Shown: piece after piece, positions 25,094 through 36,863 of the stretch
How the letters are laid out: each line of letters begins with the position of its first letter
Numbering within the stretch: the stretch's first letter is position 1
DNA from: Rotaria socialis
Taxonomy: Eukaryota; Rotifera; Eurotatoria; Philodinida; Philodinidae
Length of the DNA stretch: 64,000 nt
Reading direction: 5' to 3'
NCBI GenBank assembly: GCA_905331475.1
Contig: CAJNYU010000523.1
Coordinates: forward strand, 62,001 to 126,000
Position numbers and translations under genes: made by a program
Notes under the pieces: generated by a model
The model's input: only the letters and a program-made list of their open reading frames with translations
What the model was told of the DNA's origin: nothing
The model's database searches: none

Positions 25094-25774
25094 CAGTGGC
25101 TGCCAAAATTGTCCGACAGCATGTAATTTGGATTTTATTTTGTAGTCGAAAGTCGTAGAAGAATTCCAAATAGTGATTTGAGTAGAGAAAGTTGTTTCCA
25201 TTAAGACTATGATAAAATGATGGTTATCAATAAATTCCCAAAAACAGCACATCAAAAATAGCAAAACACTAGTTTTTCAAAACCTTATCGTCGCAAAAAA
25301 TACGTCGTTTTGTTTATCTACATCGATAAAGCAGCCGATTCTCTACAAAATGAGACGTCCCCGAGCTTTCTATGACATTCCCATCAAAAGCTATAAGCAT
25401 CACAAAAACCCAAAAAACGTGAAATTTAGCAAAAACTACCGAAAAACTGCATTTTTGGGTTTTTGTGATGCTTATAGCTTTTGATGGGAATGTCATAGAA
25501 AGCTCGGGGACGTCTCATTTTGTAGAGAATCGGCTGCTTTATCGATGTAGATAAACAAAACGACGTATTTTTTGCGACGATAAGGTTTTGAAAAACTAGT
25601 GTTTTGCTATTTTTGATGTGCTGTTTTTGGGAATTTATTGATAACCATCATTTTATCATAGTCTTAATGGAAACAACTTTCTCTACTCAAATCACTATTT
25701 GGACTTCTTCTACGACTTTCGACTACAAAATAAAATCCAAATTACATGCTGTCGGACAATTTTGGCAGCCACTG
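25094..25774. mobile_element. 681-bp near-perfect foldback element, TA-flanked
   Basis: Begins CAGTGGCTGCCAAAATTGTC and ends with its complement, flanked by TA on both sides, as in Tc1/mariner-type insertion. The two arms (about 330 bp each) match almost base for base up to a short centre near 25433, so almost the entire element would fold into one hairpin. The mirrored ORFs at 25082-25264 and 25604-25879 are the same sequence read from the two arms. No transposase. Confidence 0.9.
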
Positions 25775-26475
25775 TATATCACCAAAAGTACCAATCTTTC
25801 TAAACTATTGATAAGCGTTGTTTGCATGTACAACAAATATCGAATCTTCTATTTTGTTGTAATTCAACTCAAACAGTAGCAGCATAATTTATGCTTGTTA
25901 GATGTGATCGGAGCTCTTGTGATATTCTGTGTTTCAAAAAAATGAGGTTTTGATGTTATTTGATGATTCAGATTTTAGTGTTGAATTCATACGAGGCATT
26001 ATTGTGCCTAGAACATTACTCCTCTAAGCATATTGACACTAGCGAAATGTTTTCTTCTCATGACAATTAGGAAAAATTCCGATGATTTATAGTATCAATC
26101 TGATGTCTATTGTAGATAAAATAAATTAAATTGATAAAAAAAGTGTTTTCTTGCTTTGATGTAAATTTTTCCCAAAAGTGTTGTACTGTTTAATGTTATT
26201 TATAACACAACGATCTTTTTAATATTCGTGTGAGTTTGTCTATTAGTAATTTTTTTAAATTTTTATGTCAATGTTGTTGATGGCATCAATATCTTTGCCT
26301 CCAAGAAAAACATAATTTGCTTTCTATTTTTATCTTCTATCAGTTCACAATTTTGTGCCAATTCAAGGACGATCATGACTTCACAACTGTTATATTTCTT
26401 GCTTGTTTGTGTTGATATAAAGTAACACTCACCAACCATATTCAAGTTCTTTATTGCCAAACCTATCGTCTCACT

Positions 26476-29400
26476 ATGAACGTATACTGGTCATTTGCGG
26501 GCATCTTGTGCCTTTCTATTTCTGGCATGATAGTCGGTTCTGCAATAGTATTAGCACTTATCCCAATCTATATTCCACCTAGTCATTTGACTGTCTCGTA
26601 TCAAGATAAGTATTTCTTTATTTTAAATCTACAGTATTTGAATCTAGTTCTATGTTTTAAAGTAGGACACGGTCGTTTCAAAGTGTTTCTCAGTTTTCTA
26701 CAATATCAAAGCGTAGCATTACATCGTATGTTGATCCAGTAGATTCAACTAGTTTTCCTGTACTACAGCAATTTGTTAGTATCTCATAAACATTAAAAAA
26801 CAAATACTATAGATGAAATTTTATTAGATTCGTGCTACATTAACCCACTGGACCAAATTACCAATGAGTGTTCAAATCATTATCGACGAAGCATATGTGT
26901 AAGTGAAACTCTACATGTGACCATAAATCAAAATTCGAACAACATATTCTTCTACATTTTTCTCTCATCATGAACACGAGATTGAAAACAAAATAATCAG
27001 AACACTGTTTCGTCAGTGTATAGCTGATCGAAGCGTTTAGTTTTCATATAGTTCAAAAAAAATTATCTTCAGTTTTTTTGAACAAACTATGTTTCAATAT
27101 TTGATGAAGCTCTTCTTTCCCCTATAATACCAAAAGACTCGCCAAGGAAGGATTTTTTGCGAAAACTTTGTTAAGTAGAACTTCAGGGTTCAAAAACAAG
27201 AATATCCTATCTGAAATCAGCCCACAACTCTTTATTGAATACACACATATGTGCCTTCCATGACATCCACGTTTGATGAAAATTAATTTTGAATCTTCAG
27301 TATAATATTATATATAATTGTTTTCGGCTGTCTATGACTCTGATACTCTTCGCTTGAACCTGATTCATATACAATCAAAATCTATGGAAATATATCCACA
27401 TAGATAATTCCGTTGTTGTTTTAAAAAGAGTGTATTTTTATCGACAGCAAGCGCATATTTTTCTAAAACCATCGGTAGCATTCTTCCTAAATATATGAAG
27501 GATCCAGTACAAAAAATATATATCTAGTTAAATATCGAAACAACACAAATTAGACTTTGTTGTGCTCTAATAGTTCAATTTTTGTATAAATTTTTCTTCG
27601 TTGTTAAAACTTTATTACACTGAAGAAATATCTTTGGATCTATTGAGTAGGTACAATAACAAGTTTTATAGGATATAGCAGAAATTCCTGAAAATAATTG
27701 CTCGAACTTTGAATTGTCGCTGTTTTACTGTATGCACACATGATTTTACATATTGTTTATTTCTTTCTTCTAGCGATAATTCAAATCAAAAATTATTTAT
27801 GCTAGGAAAATATGTTTTTTCAAGTTTTTGCAAAGAAGCATGTCAAAATAAGGCAATGGATTCCATTTTACAAATTCAAGGTTATACACAGACATTACAT
27901 AATATATCAATTTCAAACCTCAATGAAAATATTGGTTTTAATGTTAATAAAAATTTTAAAAATGTAAATTTACTAAGTTTATCATTTGTTGAAAATCAAC
28001 TTCAAGGTAGGATAATAATTTTAATGTTAATATTTATTGTCACAATGAATATTTTCAAATCTAAAGATCCGACCGATTTTATATTCGGTATGCACTTGGA
28101 ATCTAATTTCGGGCCACAGCGTAAACGACGACAAATACAAAATACCGGTGAACAAGAATCGTTGTATAAACTAGTAAGTGTGTGAATATTAACCCACAGA
28201 AAGATATGTTGAAAATTTTATTGAACCTAAAAAACGATTTCACAAATAATTATACTAGAAATTTTGATAATTTAGTTTTCGAATTCTTTAACCTATATAA
28301 TGATTATTTTTATCATACAGATTCAGCAAATGCTCAGTCTTACCAACAAACTTAAGAATGTTCCATTTATTATTGTTGATAGCCGTTTCACACAAATGAT
28401 AATTGATAGCCAGTTAATTGTTACAGTTAGAATGCAGTATCCAATATATTGCTCGCCGCTATGTTTAGAAGAAAGTGTAACTGATTTGTATGCAACCTTC
28501 CTCGGTTATGGTAAAATCAATGAATCTACTTATACAAGAGGAAACGCTAAGTATAGGATAAATAAATTAGACATGGACGGTATTGGAAACTCAGTTCCAC
28601 GTAAGAATTTTTTATTTATTTATATAGTTCTACTTCTTAGCGTTATTTAGTATCACTATTTACTTTGAGCTACAGTACAGAAAACACAACAAATATTACT
28701 GATGGTCCGATTATTGATGAAGCTTCACTCGCCAATATAAAAAATGGCGTTAGTATATACTATAAGCTAAATCAGCTCATTTACAATTTGTGGCGATTTT
28801 TATATTTTAGATAAAAGATTGTTTGAATTCGACTATAGACATCGACGTTATCAAAGCATCCTTTACATCACTCGAAAATTCATCACAAAACCATAATCGA
28901 CGAAGAAGCATAATTCAATATGTACTTATTGTGGTTATTCGATTCATTGGTGTGTTTTCCACATGTGATCGTCACTGCCAACAAAACACTTTTATACCTA
29001 TACTCAGAAATATAAGACAACCAGCACAGCCTTTTCCAATCAATAATATTATAATACTAGCACTAAGATCAATTATTTGTAAGTCATGAAATTATTCTAC
29101 TAAAACTGAATTTGTATTTCTTAACTAAAAACTTAGACACCTTCGGCAAACAAAACCCAACACTCATTATAACGAGTATGCCTCATTCTAGATAATGAAT
29201 ATTTTCTAGTGGTACATTTTCATCTTTCTTATAGCTACAGCTGCACCAACGACAACTACCGCATCTGGTATATCAGCAACGCCATATCGACTAACAACAA
29301 TAGACACGACTCAAATAACGATAGTTGGGAATTTAACAACACCAGAGCACAACATAACACCATCAGGTTCAACCACCTGTCAAACGGCAACTGCTTCCGT

Positions 29401-29476
29401 GGCTGGTCAAAGCACTGCTACAGAAGTTACGTCAGCATCTGCTTCAACCACCATTGACGCGTCAACTACTCCGTGA
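26476..29476 (+). CDS. Membrane-anchored or secreted protein with three CxxxC modules and a Thr/Ser-rich tail
   Basis: Family not recognised. Nine exons with consistent phases: 26476-26609, 26663-26774, 26828-26898, 27774-28006, 28067-28173, 28321-28600, 28651-28748, 28811-29078, 29235-29476; 514 residues. The start has a long hydrophobic stretch (SFAGILCLSISGMIVGSAIV), a signal peptide or signal anchor. Three roughly repeated regions follow, each with a CxxxC pair: FCKEACQ, YCSPLCL and TCDRHCQ. The first two also share an LQQ/IQQ-type start and a GY about 16-20 residues after the pair. Dibasic sites PQRKRRQ (fits a furin motif) and NHNRRRS lie just before modules 2 and 3. Several N-glycosylation sites (NIS, NTT, NIT, NST) support an extracellular position. 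The last exon codes a mucin-like Thr/Ser/Ala tail with no C-terminal anchor. Intron 3 is 875 nt. Confidence 0.78.
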
Positions 29477-30160
29477 CTGGTGAAAGCACATTGAATTAAA
29501 TTTTGTTGATATCAGCAACTGTATTATAATGCGTATCTAGAAGTGGAGGTCGTAGAATGTAGGAATAGTTTGCAACGATGAAAGAGGAAAACGAATATTA
29601 TAATGTTGAACTTTTTACAGTTTATTTATCATTTTCTAAACAGACTTGTTTATTTTCTATAGCATGCAGCTTTATTGCTATTAAATGCCTATTCAAATTC
29701 TTCTCTAATGGATAATTTTTTAGCTTTTGTTGTGTAAATTTCCTTGCAATTATGAACGAGTTCAGGTCGATCAGCTGACTTGTGATGGATGTGAAAAGGA
29801 CCTTTGATGAATAATGGAAACGATAAATATAGCATTATGAGCTTGAAGTGATGTTGGACCATGAACTGTCTTTGATATAGATACAGTATCTTTGTGTTTA
29901 ATCGAATTTACTTGATGTTTTGGCAGTATTCTAACGGGGTTTGAACTTGATAATCACACGTCTATAACTTAAGCAGAATCATCAAGAAATGTCTTATCGA
30001 ATTAACATGAAATGTATCATATAGTGATATTTATTTTATCAGAGTTCATTCGATTTTTATCTAGAGAAAAAAACATCACATATTGTAAATTCTGATAGTG
30101 AATCATGTATCATTTACTGTTTGAATTCTTAGTAAAATAGTTTTATGCAAGAGGATTTTT
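29477..30160. other. Intergenic, no gene seen
   Basis: AT-rich sequence downstream of the CxxxC protein gene. I saw no exon with protein character on either strand. Confidence 0.5.
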
Positions 30161-30161
30161 T

Positions 30162-30941
30162 ACTGGGGTACAGGTTAGTTGCTCGCTAGGCTAGTTGCTG
30201 ACAAAAATATTTAAAGGAAATATATAAATTATATAAATAAGACATGTAACTATTTATTAATAACAATAAGAGCAATGATTAGCAGTGTAGAAGAGAAAAG
30301 AGACTCTGCATTGGTAAAAAATATCTAGCGTTGCCGATTGTTTTGAAGAGTGTCATGGGTTGAAAGTTCGAGAGAAAGTGCTTCATCTTATTTCTCCACA
30401 GAAACTGACGGACAAACGTTAAGTTCACAGATTATTTGAGAGATTTGCTTTAACAGGATATTGTTTTTCGATTTTCTACCAGAAAGTTGGTGATTAGTAC
30501 TTGAAAACGACGTTCCTAATAGCAATTTCTACCAAACTTGCAAAAACCCGGCAGAAAGTACTAGGGAATTTCGCGCAAAAATTGATAGAATTTAAATTTG
30601 GGGCGAGGATAGCCTCTACTATCCCGTCCCTAATCGGCAAGCGTACAAAATTCCAAAATACTTCAATTAGTCTGTGATGTACGTATGTGTATTTTGAGGA
30701 TGTGGAGGCATTACTTGGCATGGGTTTTTTTCGTAGTGCGCTGTGTCGCGGTTGTACCTGCTCTCATGCAATAATCTCTGAACATCCCTAATTATAACGA
30801 TAATGATCATCAATCGTCGATTCATGTGAATTAATCAGTTCTATCAACTTAGTTCTCAATTCTATCACTGACTCTAAGCGATCCTCCCATTCACGAGCAC
30901 AACTGTCCTAGCGAGCAAGCAACGGGTTCCTGTTTTACCGG
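30162..30941. mobile_element. Degenerate inverted-repeat element of about 780 bp
   Basis: The left end (ACTGGGGTACAGG, then GTTGCTCGCTAGG) reappears inverted at the right end (CCTAGCGAGCAAGCAAC, then CCTGTTTTACCGG). Terminal repeats are about 35 bp with small gaps. The interior has a 75-codon minus-strand frame (30494-30721) that does not resemble a transposase. No clear target duplication. Confidence 0.5.
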
Positions 30942-31496
30942 TCGATCGATTTTAAAATGTCAATAAAACTGTTACATGAAAAAACTTGTTTTTCTATTCA
31001 TTTATTGTTCAACTATTGAATAAATGTAAACTACTAAATTCATGTAAATTTTTCACATGCATATATGTAATATGGATTATTGATACATAATCCGTTTGTA
31101 TAAATATAAAATGTAAAGATTTGTAGCTGTGTTCAATTGGCATATCTACATAGATGTAGAGTGCATTGTGAATCTAATCTACAGAAAACAGTTTTAAAAT
31201 AAAAATCAATGGTGCAACAACAAAAATAGTATTGCCCTAAACAATGACGAGAAAAATGATATTATTTAATCTTTTCGATCATTCTATTTGCAAAAAAGCG
31301 CTGCATAACTGTCAGTAATTCGAGTAGGCATTGCCTTAAAATTAAACTTTATTATCGAATCATACACTGTTACAGATAGAACAAACAAACAAAAATGGCA
31401 TTCTTCTACTTGCTTACTCGATAAACTATAGGCATTTATTTAGAAAGGCTAAAGATACGAATATTTCTCTTTCTATCGACTCATTTCATAGTAAAC

Positions 31497-31829
31497 ATGT
31501 TTCGTCGTACTCTGTTGATTGTATTATTATTTCTATTTTGTATTCTTTTTACTATAACGAATAGCAAAAGTCAATGTTCATGTTCATGTTGCAAAGGCAA
31601 TCGATGCATTAAACGATATCAAGGTTCAGTTAGTTTACCAACGTGCTCAGCTAAAACTTGTAAACATGCTTGTAAAATTCGTTATCCTGGTCAATGTAGT
31701 GGATCACCTGGTTCTCTATTGGCGACATGTATTAAATCAAAATCACCCGCTCGATCATCACTTGTACAGCGGATGAAATCAAAAGTTAAACCATCATCAA
31801 AAACTCATTCATATCGTCGGCCATATTAG
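31497..31829 (+). CDS. Small Cys-rich secreted protein, function unknown
   Basis: A 110-residue protein from one exon. It starts with a classical signal peptide: MFRRT followed by about 17 hydrophobic residues and a likely cut after ITNSKS. The mature part has ten cysteines packed in the first 60 residues (CSCSCC, RC, TCSAKTC, KHAC, QC, ATC), then a basic, Ser/Lys-rich tail ending SYRRPY. Ten cysteines allow five disulfides. It could be a cuticle, mucus or defence-type peptide, but nothing in it identifies a family. An AATAAA lies about 80 nt downstream (near 31910). No intron seen. Confidence 0.7.
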   Translation: MFRRTLLIVLLFLFCILFTITNSKSQCSCSCCKGNRCIKRYQGSVSLPTCSAKTCKHACKIRYPGQCSGSPGSLLATCIKSKSPARSSLVQRMKSKVKPSSKTHSYRRPY

Positions 31830-33085
31830 ATGATGACAATTACTATAATTTCAGCAGAAAAACAATAACTGTTAATCCATTGATTTTATATAATAACTTT
31901 TTAAACGAAATAAATTAATCGTTTTTGAAATAATGTATAATGAAGCAACAACAATGCTACAAATTCAATGAATTTTCTAAGAAAAATATTCATTATTCGA
32001 ATAACTTCATATCAAGAAGAGACTTTTCTTTAATTATTAAGGACCTGTCTTTTGATACTTCATTCAGAAGATGAATAGTTCGTTAATGTTAAGCAATAGT
32101 CATAAAAACAAAGTTCTAGATGATTTCTATTCATATTAGAGAGTAGAGAAAGATTTTTTTTCATTAAAAATTTAAAGAACAAGATCTGTCGAGAAAATCA
32201 AATTTTTGAGTTCGATTGAATACATTTTACATGCCAATTCATCTGAAAATAACAGCAATGAGGAATCTTCAAACTCAAACTTTTATTGAGGTTGTTTTTG
32301 TTGAACTGCGCTTTATTTATGAAAGACTCCGAAGGTATTTTTGTAAAGGTTTGCTGTGTCCCAATTTTTAATCGATTGAGTGCCAACTAATGAAAACAGG
32401 CAAGGGAAACCTCAAGATCTCTGCAATTTTATCAAAAGTATTTGCATTTTCAGATGAGTTTGTCCGTAGATGGTGTTCGATTGAATGAAGAAAACTATTT
32501 GTTGAACATTTTGATTATTCAAAACATCCGTGAACCCACAAATTTTAATGCGACACATGGCAATACTAATCATCGTAATAATAATGATTTAAAACATTAT
32601 AGCATTGTATTTTTTGTCACAGTACTGCGAATAGTACGAACTAGTTATTTTCGTCTTTTCTGCCATTGAAACAGATTTCATTCTATTTTTTTCTTTATAG
32701 TAAATAATTAATCTAAGACTTAAGAATTTGCAGATATTAGTTTCTTTAAGCTTAAATCATGTTTCCGCCGATAACATGCGACTATTCTCCGGTGTACTTA
32801 CCATGGTTCCCGATTACTTTTCGAAGTGAGGGGGACTAAATTTTGGCAGAAAGTATTTATTCTGGCAGCCAGTATATGTCAAAAGGAACATCCTTGATTT
32901 ATAATATCATCATCTAGCATAGATGATCCAAGTTCATTTTTATTAAAAATAAGTAAAAACAACATATTTATAAAAAGAAATATTTCAAAAAACTTTTCAG
33001 AACTCATCATCTTTCTGTTTCAATTGATCAAATTCAAAAAATAATGTTACATTTCGTGATTTTGCACGCCCTGGATGTTTTATGA
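31830..33085. other. Intergenic, no gene seen
   Basis: AT-rich. Around 32850-32880 the motif TTCTGGCAGCCAGTATA resembles one terminus of the TA-flanked foldback at 25.1 kb, without a partner; this may be an eroded transposon end. Confidence 0.4.
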
Positions 33086-33087
33086 AA

Positions 33088-33330
33088 TCTTGAACAAATA
33101 GAGTGAAGTGAAATTTCTGGCAGAAATTACAAATAGACTGAATAGACTTTCGGCCAGAAATAAAATAACAAATAGAGCGGAGTGAATTTTCTGGCAGAAA
33201 TAGCAAATAGAACAAGTGAACTTTCTGACAGAAATAAATAGAATGGCTAGATTTTTCGACAGAAGTAAAAGGTAGAAATTAAAGATTTTCTGGCACGAAT
33301 AGAAAATGAACAGCGGAGTCACCAATAGAA
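33088..33330. repeat. Degenerate minisatellite, unit about 40-45 bp
   Basis: Five or so imperfect head-to-tail units with the core TTTCTGGCAGAAATAACAAA followed by a GAGTGAA-like tract. Reading the minus strand gives a repeating Ser-Ile-Cys-Phe-like peptide in two frames, which is a by-product of the unit and not evidence of a gene. Confidence 0.7.
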
Positions 33331-34224
33331 ACGAATAACTGCAGAACGAGAATGTTCATTTAACAATAGGATGCATAAAACAACATTTTTACTAGAAAAA
33401 AAACATCTTAATTGGCGGTACACAGACGTACGGCAACCAAGAGTTTTCGAATAACCCAAAATCTAGGAAAGATTTTCGCAGAAACAACTTTATTTCTTGA
33501 ATTTTGTGGGGGGCCAGCCCCCCACAGCCCCCCTCTAATCGGAGTCCCTGGTACTGACACGACAATAAAATTTTATTCCTCAAGGGCATACATTTATAAT
33601 GGGGAAAAAAATGTATACATTAACATATTCATTCCAGTTGATTTTCGAGATTCTATTCTCATATGAAACTCGTATTTTTTATAAATTTGATGTATATCTA
33701 ATCGGATTACGATAATAAGTGTTCGACTTATTTTAAATAATATTTTATAAAGAAAATAAAAGTATACATGCCTGCCCTGCGCAGCTTTTCTACGAAAAAG
33801 AAATAAATAGCTTCGGCTCTATTTTATTACATCACTGATGAATATATTTTGTTGCATTGTCGTATCATTTTATAGAAACGAACGTCGAAAAAAAGAATAC
33901 AACTTAGTAAACCTCGGTTATGAATAATGAAACTAATATAATCTTTCAGAGATCATACAAGTTGTAGCATTCACGTAGACTTGAAGATAAATTGCTCATT
34001 ATTTTTAATAATGACTTCATATTATGCTCCTAACTAAATAATAACGCTTATATAATCTACAATATTATTGAACGATTCGTTTTTCTCTTTCACTTCGAAT
34101 AGGATGATAAAATCTTGGATAATACATTGAGAGTTACCATAGCCGAATAGTTAGTAAAATACTTGAAGCATTTTAATATAGACATATAGTATTATAAATT
34201 CAAAGACAATACATCTCATTGTCG
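33331..34224. other. Intergenic, with one strong GC hairpin
   Basis: Within AT-rich DNA, 33505-33526 is a perfect 10-bp-arm hairpin (TGTGGGGGGC, loop CA, GCCCCCCACA), probably part of an old repeat fragment around 33410-33560. No gene seen. Confidence 0.55.
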
Positions 34225-35268
34225 ATGATAACTTCGATGGTTTCATTCTTCGTTCATCTTTCTGAACAAATTACTTTTTATATGAGCATTCCAATTTTAC
34301 TTTTTGGTGGAATATTTAATCTTATTGTATTTTTAAGTCTAAAAACTTTTCGAAAAAAATCATGTTCACTCTATCTAATGATTATGCCATGGTTTAATAT
34401 TGGTCAATTACTTACTGGTAATCTTTCACGAATGATAAATGCTGGATATAATATTGATTGGACGCATAATTCATTATTTTATTGTAAGATTAGATCGTAT
34501 TGTATTTAAATTTGTACATTAACTTCATATGAATGTTTATGTTTTTGCAACAACTGATCAATATTTAGCAACATCATCTCGTTACCGATTACAATAGTGG
34601 ATTAATATAAAAACAGAATATTATCTTTGTTCAGCATCTTTGATCTTTTCAATATTGCACGAGATTCCTTCAATTATTTACTCGAATTATGGCCATTCAG
34701 CTCTTTCAAATCAACCTATTTATATTATTACTAATAGCATATATCAACAGTACAAAGCATATGGTTACTTTTTAGTACTAGCTGGTTTTCTACCAGTGTT
34801 TATTCCTGTTATTTTTGGATCATTAGCATATAAAAATGCTCCAGAACTAACCTATCGAACAGTTCCAAATTGTTCGACGTGAATTAGATAAACAATTGAC
34901 CAATACACGTAGCTCTTGTACAAATTGTCTATAGTTTTACAGTTATGATGCCTTATAACATGTATGTAACTGTGGCAACTATCTTAAATTTAAGAGACGG
35001 TCCAGTTGCTGCTGCCAAGTTACAATTTGCTGAATCTTTAACTATAGCCGTTTATTATTCATATTTTGCAGTTAGTATGATCTATTTAACATTTGCTATT
35101 TTTAACTTATTCGTATCTTTTTTATAGGCTCCATTTTATATTTACGTTTCTGTATCAAGACGATTTCGGCAACAATTGATTTATGTTCTTAGCCAAACTT
35201 GTGTAACTTGTTTCAGACGTCAACGAGTGATTAGTAATCAAGTATTATCAGCAGTTGATGGATATTAA
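34225..35268 (+). pseudogene. Broken rhodopsin-like GPCR gene
   Basis: Fragments in three frames spell a divergent seven-helix receptor of a type I recall as expanded in bdelloids. Visible: TM1 (SIPILLFGGIFNLIVFLSL), TM2 (LYLMIMPWFNIGQLLTGNLS), the YCKIR start of TM3, ATTDQYLATSSR in the DRY position, TM5 (FLVLAGFLPVFIPVIFGSLA), VRRELDKQLT before TM6, VALVQIVYSF, TM7 (FAESLTIAVYYSYFA) and, after a 57-nt intron, a C-terminal tail to the stop at 35266-35268. Damage: a stop after YCI (about 34508), a frameshift near 34553, an in-frame TAG near 34598, a frameshift near 34870 and another near 34912. Sequencing error could explain one break but hardly all. Confidence 0.75.
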
Positions 35269-35559
35269 TTTAAAATTAAAATTTTTTATGAGTTTATTAC
35301 TCAGTGAAAGATAAATTTCCAATTGAAATTGAATATGAACTCAAAAAAAAAAGGAATTCGTAGATTGATATTGTTGATTAACATATATATTATTCATGCT
35401 GTTCAGCATATCTATGTATTGTGTAACTTAATGTGAGTTTCATTACAATACGTTTTAGTTTCACTGGCCTATATTAAAATTTCCATTCTGTTTAATAGAG
35501 ATACTGATTGTTATTATTTCCTGATGAATTTATAAATGCATTGAGTTTTAGCGGGAGAC

Positions 35560-36085
35560 CGGAATTCCGGCCCAAGGAACTTTCGGGTCGGACTTTCGGA
35601 CCAATTTTATACAAATTTATTAAACTCGGAGAAAAAACGAATTTTTTTGAAAATTGGTTTCTAGATTTTTTTTAGTGCCGAGCGAAGTAATATAGTGTTA
35701 AAAACAGCACTTCTATTATTATAGAACATAGTATGGCGTTTTAAGATACATATCGTTTATCCACAACAAGCACGAACGAATCTAGTGTGATCTCAATATT
35801 GACTTAAGGATGCACATTTTTTAGTTTTATTTTAGATGTAGAATTCACTATTGCTGGTATATTTTTCGAAATTTGTTGAGATGTAAATTAGGTATAAATT
35901 CGTTTTTTTTATTTCAACTAGTTTTTCTTCTATGGAATGAAAAACGCCGCTTCGCTCAGCACTACGACGCTTCGCTCGGTACTAAAAAATCTAGAAACCA
36001 ATTTTCAAAAAAATTCGTTTTTTCTCCGAGTTTAATGAATTTGTATAAAATTGGTCCGAAAATTCCGTGGGCCGAAATTCATGTA
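35560..36085. mobile_element. Foldback element with arms of about 120 bp
   Basis: The left arm (about 35560-35690: GAATTCCGGCCCAAGGAA, ACCAATTTTATACAAATT, then GTGCCGAGCGAAG) is repeated inverted at about 35965-36081 (CTTCGCTCGGTAC, then AAAATTGGTCCG, GGGCCGAAATTC). The left arm carries an extra internal duplication of the TTTCGG-type motif. The 137-codon frame at 35873-36286 runs into the right arm and is not credible as a gene. Target duplication not identified. Confidence 0.7.
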
Positions 36086-36863
36086 ACCCGTTTCGGCATC
36101 TTCGTCGATGCGAATCATGTATGTAATATAAATGAAGCGCTAACGACTTATTCTGTATTTGTGATATATTCTCTATACTCAACATGTTGCAAGAAAGAAG
36201 CAATCTCAATATTTTCTATTGAGCTCTCTCCAATGCAATTAAAATTGAATAGATCAATCTATTATAACATCTATAGATGCTTATAAATTCTCCTTAAAAT
36301 TACTTTGTAACACATTTTATTGTTGCTCGTTATAGATGTTTGAAAGTGAATCGATGTGACACTAATCTAGCACGATTCTATTCCACCAGAACTCTCAACC
36401 GCATTAATCTTCTTAACTATAAACTTCAGACGACCATTCATTATTCTTATTACAAATAAATTCATATTGCAAAAATACTACAGGCAGAATTCCAGCTAAA
36501 CATGAAGTATAACTAATTGTACAAAGCAAAGATTGCATATAAAATATTTTTATATTACACTGGTAGAAGAAAATTCGACGAAAGTTACACTGTAGAATAT
36601 TGTCTAGGAGTTTTAAACTGATAGGATAAAATTCCATACAGCAGATTTTAGCGAACGATTATTACTTTTAAAAACTTTTCATTGGCAATATTATCAATTT
36701 AATGAGTAATCAAATTTTTTTCATATTCTATTAGAAAAAAGTGATACAATCTTTATAAAGGCTTCTTTAAATTATATTTCAAGTCAGAAAAAATGAAGAA
36801 AAATAGTAACAAACAAAGTTTGATTAAAAAAGCACGAATTAAAAAACGCCGAGCTCTTTTCAC

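Noticed and set aside
30494..30721. 75-codon minus frame within the 30.2-kb element
   Set aside because: Too short, no catalytic or DNA-binding motif, no second exon.
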